Below are positions 56,420 to 64,000 of a stretch of 64,000 bases of DNA, one piece after another (position 1 is the first letter of the stretch; each line of letters begins with the position of its first letter). Under the pieces are notes generated by a model, which saw only the letters and a list, made by a program, of their open reading frames with translations, made no database searches and was not told the DNA's origin. The translations under genes and the position numbers were made by a program. The stretch is from Linyphia triangularis (Eukaryota; Arthropoda; Arachnida; Araneae; Linyphiidae), in assembly GCA_963978545.1 (NCBI GenBank), contig OZ021730.1, forward strand, positions 9,865,796 to 9,929,795, given 5' to 3'.

Positions 56420-57056
56420 CCCCTCAGGGGGTTTACTTTCTTTAAGTAAACACGGGCGTCACAACCCCGAGGTGCCCCAGTGATCTAACCCTTCGTCTGT
56501 TTGTACCTTCTCATTTTGGGTTTTATATTTATCGTTTGTTTTCTCTTCCTTCCCTCATTGTGATTACCTCATCTGAGGTGAGGGCTCCCCTTGAGAAGCT
56601 TTGTGCCGCTCTGTTGCAATCAGCTTCTCTCGGGCATTTAATCACCCACGTGTTTGCCGTGCGTGGAGACCCGTGTCTCTGGAAAGGGGGATCCTGGTAG
56701 TTGAGGGGCGACATACTGCCCCAATACACTACTTTGGCCCTTGCTTCAGATAAACGGGAGGTGCACATTGGTCCCGTGTGCATCAATCGGCTAGTCGTCC
56801 GACTTCGTCGGCGGCTAGGGATCAAGTGATCAGTCCATTTGCTGAGAATCTCGTAAAGGGTGGAGGCTTCTTCAGGGATGGACTGCTTGCGTATAGGCAC
56901 TGGTTAACCCGATAGAGTCATGCTGTGCGTAACAGTTCTGTTGATATTTTGTTTTCTTTTATGATTTTTGTTGCTTGCCGGCAGGCTCTATCCCCGATAA
57001 TGAGGACTCCATGGTGGGTGGGACTCTAGTGCCCGAATTTATCTTCCTTTTATTTC
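56420..57056 (+). promoter_or_regulatory. LINE copy A, 5' UTR
   Basis: Starts CCCCTCAGGGGGTTTACTTTC, a point fixed by comparison with copy B at 61634. Shared landmarks: CACAACCCCGAGGTGCCCCAG, CCACGTGTTTGCCGTGCGTGG, GTCGTCCGACTTCGTCGGCGG (a GACGAAGTCGTC-type hairpin) and CCATGGTGGGTGGGA close to ORF1. GC-rich and well conserved between copies, so probably holds the internal promoter. Confidence 0.8.
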
Positions 57057-58193
57057 ATGGCAAACAAAACTTCTTTCTCTTCTCCCCCTCGAGGGGAGCA
57101 ACATAGACTAGACATTTCTAATCACCTTGCTGCAAAATTCTTTATTGTTCGGAGAGAGGAGGGTTCCTTTGAAAAGGTCTCTCCCTTCTTAATTGAAAAA
57201 GTTCTGAAATCCCAGATTGGAGACACTGCTTCAGTGAAAAAACTAAGGTCTGGTGACCTTTTAGTAGAAATAAAAAACGAAACTCAGGCTAAGAATATTT
57301 TAAAGCTAGTATCTTTTGGAACCTTTCCCGTGACTGTTACTAAACACGGCTCTCTCAATAAATCTCGTGGTGTAATTTCTGAGAGTGATCTCTTCCATAC
57401 AACGGAGGAGGAGATCTTAGACCATCTTCGTGACCAACAAGTCTCAGCAGTGCATCGCATAACTATACGCAAAGATGGGAATATCTTGCCTACAAAACAT
57501 CTGATCTTGACCTTTGATCTTCCCACTTTGCCAACACACGTTAAGGCCGGCTATCTAAACTGTAAAACCCGACCGTACATACCGAACCCACTTCGCTGCT
57601 TTAAGTGCCAAAGATTTGGACATTCCCAAACGGCTTGCCGCGGGGAAATTGAAATCTGTGCAGGAAGTGGCCATGGTAGTAGTACATGCACCCTACCTGA
57701 AAAGTGCGTCAATTGTAAAGGAGCTCATCCATCTTTCTCCCGGAAATGTCCCAAGTGGATTGAGGAGAAAGAGATACAAACTGTTCGTGCCAACCAAAAC
57801 TTGACGTACTTTGAGGCAAGAAAACAGGTAGAGGCCCGGACTCCTCGTGTTGGCGTTGCATATGCTGACGCTTGTAAAAAGTCAGTGTCTCAGAAAAGCA
57901 CACAGACAGAGAGCCTTTCACTGCCAGTTACTAGATTACCCCAAAGGGAATCTTCTTCACAAATAGTAAAAAAACCAACAATAGTAAAAAAATCTCTTGC
58001 AAAGTCCAAAGCTTTGCAAGCAATAAAGCTAAAATCAGCAAAGGGTGTTACTCTAAGAGATAAATCTACCAACCCTTTTAACATCCTTGGCTCTCTTAGA
58101 GATTCAGATGAGGTGAAATTATACCCATCTGATGACGATGAGATCCTTGAAGAAGATCCCGACCCCCCTTTAAAATTTTCTTTTAATAATTAA
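57057..58193 (+). CDS. LINE copy A ORF1 (gag-like RNA-binding protein)
   Basis: 378 codons, intact. The N-terminal half (IVRREEGSFEKVSPFLIEK ... TKHLILTFDLPTLPTHVKAGY) resembles the RRM-like part of I-clade ORF1 proteins, followed by zinc knuckles: CFKCQRFGHSQTAC (complete), ICAGSGHGSSTC (one cysteine lost by a short in-frame deletion relative to copy B's CARCAGTGHDSANC) and CVNCKGAHPSFSRKC. The Lys-rich C-terminus (KKSLAKSKALQ) and acidic tail follow. It binds the element's RNA and delivers it to chromatin. The stop codon overlaps the ORF2 start (TAATG). Confidence 0.88.
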   Translation: MANKTSFSSPPRGEQHRLDISNHLAAKFFIVRREEGSFEKVSPFLIEKVLKSQIGDTASVKKLRSGDLLVEIKNETQAKNILKLVSFGTFPVTVTKHGSLNKSRGVISESDLFHTTEEEILDHLRDQQVSAVHRITIRKDGNILPTKHLILTFDLPTLPTHVKAGYLNCKTRPYIPNPLRCFKCQRFGHSQTACRGEIEICAGSGHGSSTCTLPEKCVNCKGAHPSFSRKCPKWIEEKEIQTVRANQNLTYFEARKQVEARTPRVGVAYADACKKSVSQKSTQTESLSLPVTRLPQRESSSQIVKKPTIVKKSLAKSKALQAIKLKSAKGVTLRDKSTNPFNILGSLRDSDEVKLYPSDDDEILEEDPDPPLKFSFNN

Positions 58194-61100
58194 TGGCTTC
58201 TTTTGTTTCTTGGAACTGTCGCGGTTTTAGGTCTAGGAAGGATGATGTGAAGAACATTATTTCACTTCACCATCAAGCATGTTTGGCCCTTCAAGAAACT
58301 TTCTTGAAGGATTCTTGTATATCTAAGATCCGTGGGTATAGTTGCATTAGAAAAGATGTTACCCGTAGTAATGCAGTGTCTGGAGGAGTTTGCCTTTTTA
58401 TCTCTCATGATTACCCCAGCACTGTACTCACACTGCGCACATCTCTACAGGCTGTGGCTGCGAGACTTCATTTACAGTCCCTTCTCACAGTCTGTTGCCT
58501 ATACCTACCGCCACATGCTATCATCCGTCAAGAGGAGCTAAATGATCTGATAGACCAGCTTCCAGCTCCATTTTTACTGCTCGGTGACTTTAATGGACAC
58601 AGTACTATGTGGGGTAATGCTAATACGAACCGTCGTGGGAGACAGATTGAAAAGGTGTTATCTGATCACTGTCTCTGTCTCCTGAATAATGAGGAGAAAA
58701 CCTATTTTCATGCACCCACTAGAACATTCCATTCACTTGACTTAGCCATTTGTTCCCCTATACTTTTTCCATATTTGAATTTTGCTGTTGGAAGTGATCT
58801 ACACAACAGTGATCACTTCCCTGTCCTCATTTCCCATGCAGGTAGTAGCGTGACCAACCGCCTACCTACTTACATATACAATAGGGCAAATTGGGACACA
58901 TTTTCTGAATTGGCTGTTATAACGGGAACAATGGTGAACAGTGAGGATGTTGATACTGCTGTCCAAAATGTCACTGAAGCAATTTTAAATGCTGCAGACT
59001 CCTCTATTCCTAAGACATCACCTAGAACACTGCGACACTGTAAACCATACTGGAATGCAGACTGTCAATCTGCATACAAGAAACAAAAGAAGCTATGGGG
59101 TATCTTCCGCATATACCCAACTACAGGAAACCTTATCGCCTTTAAAAAGGCTAAGGCATTTGCTCGTAGAGTCAGACGTCAGAGGGATTCTTGGATAAGT
59201 TATGTATCTTCAATTACATCTAAAACATCAAGCAAGCAGTTGTGGAAGAAGGTTAGAGCAGCCAACGGTTTGTATCCGGAATATTCTTGTCCGATACCTC
59301 AAACCGGAGCTGCTGTGTTCTCTTCCCCTGAAGATGTTGCTAACCTTATCGGTGAAACTTTTGAAAGAGTATCCAGTTCCGATTCTTATAGTCCTACATT
59401 TTTAGTGACAAAGAATCGCGCTGAACGGACTGGAATTAATTTCAAAAGCAATATTGAATATTCCTACAACTGTGACCTTAAGATGTACGAATTGAAGAGC
59501 GCTTTATCTAAAGCCCATAACACCAGTCCAGGTCCAGATGGGATCAGTTACCAAATGCTTCGCCATTTAAGTCCAGATTCTCTTTTTAACATTCTTTTTC
59601 TCTTTAATAGAATCTGGAAGGAGAACACCTTTCCTACCTTGTGGCGGGAAGCTACAGTAATCCCCATTCTGAAACCTGGAAAAGATCCCAAGGATCCTCT
59701 GAACTATCGACCGATAGCCTTAACAAACTGCATCTGTAAGACCTTTGAACGTATTGTAAACGCCAGACTCTCTTACATGTTGGAAAAAGATGGATGTATT
59801 TCACCTTTCCAGAGTGGATTCCGACGAGGGCGTTCCACTCTTGATAACATCGTGAAACTAGAAACAGATGTTCGTAATGCCTTTGTGCAGAGGAATCATC
59901 TTGTTTCAATCTTTTTCGACATTGAGAAGGCGTATGATCATACGTGGCGATATGGTATCCTGCAAACCCTATTTAAATTTAGTTTTATTGGTAATCTTCC
60001 CCTTTTTATTCAAAACTTTTTATCATCTCGTGTTTTTAGAGTTCGCATTGGAACTTCATTTTCTAATTATTTTAATCAATCTGAAGGAGTTCCTCAAGGT
60101 TGCGTTTTAAGTGTCACCCTTTTTAACTTTCACATCAGTAACATCCTTCATGTGCTTTCACCCTTTTTCATGGAACTTTGTATGTTGATGATTTGCAAAT
60201 CTCATGCCAAGGATCAAACATGCGCTTAATTGAACGTCAATTACAAACTGCTGTTAACAGACTTGTAGAATGGTGTGAACAAAACGGCCATACATTGTCA
60301 CCATCTAAAAGCAGTTGCATCCACTTCTGTAGGAGGAGGGGTCTTCACCCTGACCCTGAAATCCACATACGCAATTCTCCAATCCCAGTTGTGAATCAGA
60401 TAAGATACTTGGGAGTCATTTTCGACAGCAAGTTGAATTTTCTCCCACATATTTTATACTTGCGCAAGAAGTGCGAGAGGTCGCTTAATATCCTCAAAGT
60501 ACTCTCAAATACTTCTTGGGGTGCTAACCGCACTTCTTTGCTGCGTATCTACCAATCTGTTATCTTATCTCGCATTGATTATGGATGTGTTGCGTATGGG
60601 TCTGCAGGAGTATCCCTTCTACGAAGATTGGATACTGTCCATCACACTGCTGCCCGTATTTGTTCAGGTGCATTTCGCACTTCACCCATTGAAAGTCTGT
60701 TGACAGAGTGTAGTCTACTTCCACTTGACTTGAGACGGAAAAAATTAAGCGCCAACTACTACTGTAGAATTATGTCTGATCCTTTTCACCCTTTACGTAA
60801 GTTGAGACTTGATGCTTATCTTGGTAGGTTATATGATGCTCGTCCATTTAACATCCGACCACTTTCTGAAAGAGCGAAATCCATCTTGATGGATGCAGCT
60901 CTAAGTGACGTAGTTACCCAAACATTTATCACTGAATCCTTTCCACAGTGGGATATTCCATCTATCCACTTTCTCAATCCATTTGCGATGTATTGCAAGG
61001 CAGACACTGCCCCAGAAATTTTGCAACAAATCTTTTGTGATCACCGCTCTCAGTATGCTGACTATGAAGCAGTTTTTACTGATGGATCCAAAGCAGGTGA

Positions 61101-61633
61101 ACGTGTTGGCTGTGGTACTGTGTCCGACACATCCACAGTCGCTTTTACACTTCATAAATCCTGCTCGGTTTTCACTTCTGAGATGACAGCAATTTCTTGT
61201 GCACTGCTGCATATCTCACTCTGCCACAATCGCAAATTTTGTGTGTATACTGACAGTTTAAGCTCCCTGTCAAGTCTGAAGCAGGTTAAAACCAATAGCC
61301 ATCCACTTGCTTTTGACATTTTGTCAAAGTTACACACACTTTAGAGGAAAGGATTTACTATATTATTCTGCTGGGTACCTAGTCACATGGGAATTTCAGG
61401 CATTTAATTGGCTGATTCTGCTGCTAAAGCGGCTTCAATCCCGCTGCAGCAGCCTGTTCCCTACCAAGATATTAAGACATCAATTCACAAGTTCATATTA
61501 TCCTTACGTCAAGAAACATGGGATTTGCAGGTTAATAACAAACTTCATGCCATCAAAAATCATCTTCGTAAATGGCCAGTTAATCCTATGCGTCGGACAG
61601 ATGTCAAACTGACTCGTCTGCGCATTGGTCATA
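58193..61633 (+). pseudogene. LINE copy A ORF2 (endonuclease-reverse transcriptase-RNase H), broken
   Basis: ATG at 58193 in the TAATG overlap. Domains in order: apurinic-type endonuclease (SWNCRG, LQETF, LLGDFNGH, NSDHFP; residues 1-215), reverse transcriptase (SPGPDGISY near 440, NYRPIALT, FDIEKAYD near 575, GVPQGCVLS near 631). A frameshift at 60160-60178 puts the catalytic YVDD box (60179) in the next frame, which stays open to 61344 and includes RNase H residues FTDGS, TSEMTA and YTDS. A stop at 61342 and another near 61406 break the C-terminal region, and copy B interrupts it after LTRLRIGHT. RNase H presence points to the I superfamily rather than jockey. It cannot transpose by itself. 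Confidence 0.9.
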
Positions 61634-62265
61634 CCCCTCAGGGGGTTTACTTTCTATAAGTAAATACGGGCTTCACAACCCCGGGGCACCCCAGTGATCT
61701 ATCCCTCCTTCTGTTTTACCTTCTCGTTTTGGTTTTGTATGTATCGTTTGGCTTCCCTTCCTTCCCTCATTGTGGTTACCTCTTCTGAGGTGAGGGCTCC
61801 CCTTGAGAAGCTTTGCGCCGCTCTGTTGCCATCAGCTTCTCTCGGGGATTATATCACCCACGTGTTTGCCGTGCGTGGAGACCCGTGTCCCTGGAAAGGG
61901 GGATCCTGGTAGTTGAGGGACGATACACTGTCCCAATACACTACTTTGGCCCTTGCTTCAGATAAACGGGAGGTACACATTGGTCCCGTGTGTATCAATC
62001 GGCTGGTCGTCCGACTTCGTCGGCGGCTAGGGATCAAGTGGCCGGCTCGTCTGCTGGGAATCTCGTTAAGGGTGGAGACTTCTTCAGGGACGAGTCGGTC
62101 GCGTATAGGTACTGGATAACCCGGTAGTGGCATGCCGTGCGCAATAGTTGAGTTCTCGTTTTCCTTTTTTCATTATTTTTGTTGCTTGCCGGTATACACT
62201 ACCCCCAATAGCGTGGACTCCATGGTGGGTGGGATTCTAGTACCCGAATCTTTTTACCTATTCTT
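61634..62265 (+). promoter_or_regulatory. LINE copy B, 5' UTR
   Basis: CCCCTCAGGGGGTTTACTTTC at 61634; co-linear with copy A's leader, with scattered substitutions (for example CACAACCCCGGGGCACCCCAG). Confidence 0.82.
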
Positions 62266-63408
62266 ATGGAAACTATATCTTCTTTTTCTTCTCCTCCTAG
62301 TGAGGAGCAACATTGTTCCGACTCTATGATACAAATTCGTGCAAAATTCTTCATTGTACATCGCCAGGAGGGCTCCTTTGAGAAGGTCTCTCCATTTCTT
62401 ATTGAGAAAACACTAAAATCGTTGGTTGGTGATACGACTTCAGTTAAAAAACTGAGGTCCGGGGATTTACTTGTTGAAGTTCGCAACCATCAGCAAGCGA
62501 AGAACATTTTAAAAATTGAAAATTTCGGTTCACTCCCTGTTACTGTGAAGGAACATGGTTCCCTTAACAAATCTCGTGGTGTTGTGTCTGAATCAGACTT
62601 ATACCATACAGCGGAGGACGAGATACTTGATCATCTTCGTGATCAGCATGTTTCAGCCGTCCACCGCATTACAATACGCCGAGATGGGAGCATAATACCT
62701 ACTAAACATCTAATTGTCACTTTTGATTTACCCACTTTGCCGTCTCATGTGAAGGCGGGGTACCTGAATTGCCATGTCCGTCCGTATATTCCGAACCCAC
62801 TTCGCTGTTTCAAGTGCCAGAAATTTGGCCACTCTCAAACAGCGTGTCGTGGGGAAACGGAAACATGCGCACGTTGTGCAGGTACTGGACATGATAGTGC
62901 TAATTGCAAAGCACCCGAGAAGTGTGTCAATTGCAATGGCACGCATCCGTCATACTCTCGATCATGTCCACAGTGGGTAAAGGAAAAAGAAATCCAGACC
63001 GTGCGTGTGAACCAGAATTTATCCTACTTTGATGCTAGGAGAGTAGTTGATTCTAGGACCCCTAAAACTGGTGTTGCTTATGCTGATGTTTGTAAAAAAA
63101 CTTTCAGCAGTAAAAGCACCCAAACGGAAACCCCTGTATCACCTCTTGTTAAGTTGCCTCAAAAGTCATCTGTAGAGGTAACAAAACGACCAACGATTGT
63201 TAAAAAATCCTTAGCTAAATCAAAAGCTTTACAAACAATGAAATTAAAATCTGCCAAAGGAGGACTTTCTCGAGAGAGGCCCTCTAACCCTTTCAACATT
63301 CTTCGTTCTTTTAAGGATTCGGATGTGGTGAAACTTCACCCATCTGATGAGGACGAAGACATCACTGAAGAATCCGACACTCTTTTAAAATTTTCACTTA
63401 ATAGTTAA
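62266..63408 (+). CDS. LINE copy B ORF1, intact
   Basis: 380 codons. Same architecture as copy A, but all three zinc knuckles are complete: CFKCQKFGHSQTAC, CARCAGTGHDSANC and CVNCNGTHPSYSRSC. The stop codon overlaps the ORF2 ATG (TAATG) as in copy A, suggesting termination-reinitiation, a mechanism described for SART1 in the R1 group. Confidence 0.9.
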   Translation: METISSFSSPPSEEQHCSDSMIQIRAKFFIVHRQEGSFEKVSPFLIEKTLKSLVGDTTSVKKLRSGDLLVEVRNHQQAKNILKIENFGSLPVTVKEHGSLNKSRGVVSESDLYHTAEDEILDHLRDQHVSAVHRITIRRDGSIIPTKHLIVTFDLPTLPSHVKAGYLNCHVRPYIPNPLRCFKCQKFGHSQTACRGETETCARCAGTGHDSANCKAPEKCVNCNGTHPSYSRSCPQWVKEKEIQTVRVNQNLSYFDARRVVDSRTPKTGVAYADVCKKTFSSKSTQTETPVSPLVKLPQKSSVEVTKRPTIVKKSLAKSKALQTMKLKSAKGGLSRERPSNPFNILRSFKDSDVVKLHPSDEDEDITEESDTLLKFSLNS

Positions 63409-64000
63409 TGGCTTCTTTTGTTTCTTGGAATTGTCGCGGTTTTAGGTCTAGGAAGGATGATGTGAAAAACATAATTTCACTTTATCATCCAGCATGTTTG
63501 GCACTTCAAGAAACTTTCTTGAAAGATTCTTGTACATCTAAGATCCGTAGGTATAGTTGCATTAAGAAAGATGTTGCCCGTGGTAGTGCAGTGTCTGGAG
63601 GAGTATGTCTCTTTATTTCTCATGATTACCCCAGCACTGTACTCACACTACGCACATCTCTACAGGCTGTGGCTGCGAGACTTCATATACAGTCCCTTCT
63701 CACAGTCTGTTGCCTATACTTACCGCCACATGCTATCATCCGTCAAGAGGAGCTGAATGACTTGATAGACCAGCTTCCAGCTCCATTTCTATTGCTTGGT
63801 GACCTAAATGGACACAGTACTATGTGGGGTAATGATAATACGAACCCTCGTGGGAGACAGATTGAAAAGTTGTTATCTGATCACTGTCTCTGTCTCCTGA
63901 ATAATGAGGAGAAAACCTATTTTCATGAACCCACTAGAACATTCCATTCACTTGACTTAGCCATTTGTTCCCCTATACTTTTGCCATACTTGAATTTTGC
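63408..64000 (+). CDS. LINE copy B ORF2, 5' part (runs off the window)
   Basis: Open from ATG 63408 to the window edge (197 codons). Endonuclease motifs SWNCRG, LQETF and LLGDLNGH (F to L relative to copy A's LGDFN) are present; the edge falls before the SDH motif. Whether RT and RNase H are intact cannot be seen. Confidence 0.85.
   Translation, partial: MASFVSWNCRGFRSRKDDVKNIISLYHPACLALQETFLKDSCTSKIRRYSCIKKDVARGSAVSGGVCLFISHDYPSTVLTLRTSLQAVAARLHIQSLLTVCCLYLPPHAIIRQEELNDLIDQLPAPFLLLGDLNGHSTMWGNDNTNPRGRQIEKLLSDHCLCLLNNEEKTYFHEPTRTFHSLDLAICSPILLPYLNF

Overview
The window is non-coding-rich animal DNA, strongly AT-biased, with very long A/T runs, two (TA)n microsatellites and a dense, layered load of transposable elements. 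Intron-bearing genes, tRNA-derived SINEs, solo LTRs, hAT/Tc1/Tigger/piggyBac-type DNA elements and I-type LINEs with an RNase H domain point to a metazoan. The mix, and the style of the LINE and SINE families, suggest an arthropod, most likely an arachnid such as an orb-weaving spider. That assignment is inference; no taxonomic marker gene is present.

Layout: 1-29 kb is almost entirely repeats. It holds nine of the thirteen copies of one tRNA-derived SINE (called SINE-A here), two sense solo LTRs, several hAT elements with exact 8-bp target duplications, palindromic TIR elements nested up to three deep, a decayed C2H2 zinc-finger gene (5.8-7.1 kb, minus) and a Tigger transposase scrap (10.6 kb). 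29.1-35.7 kb holds the one convincing intact host gene: three plus-strand exons encoding the C-terminal part of a tail-anchored membrane protein, possibly junctophilin. Its last intron carries a 1.4-kb foldback element whose arms each contain a tRNA-like unit. 36-49 kb returns to repeats: Tc1 elements, a CCGTAAAATGGGG-ended element, two blocks of ~147-bp tandem repeats trapped inside a split SINE, and a TIR element containing a hAT MITE. 49.2-49.6 kb is an antisense solo LTR.

50.3-53.2 kb is the most unusual part. On the minus strand are the remains of a multi-exon gene with zinc-finger exons alternating with short linker exons and ending in a conserved domain. Just upstream, on the plus strand, is a fragment of a second protein whose conserved core continues across a frameshift. 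A Tc1-like element follows (53.2-54.7 kb).

55.5-64 kb is a LINE nest: a gag ORF (jockey-like) is cut inside its zinc knuckle by an I-type LINE (copy A), which is itself cut inside its ORF2 by a second copy of the same family (copy B) that runs off the window. Both copies couple ORF1 and ORF2 through a TAATG stop-start overlap. Copy A is dead (frameshift next to the RT catalytic box); copy B is open as far as it can be seen.
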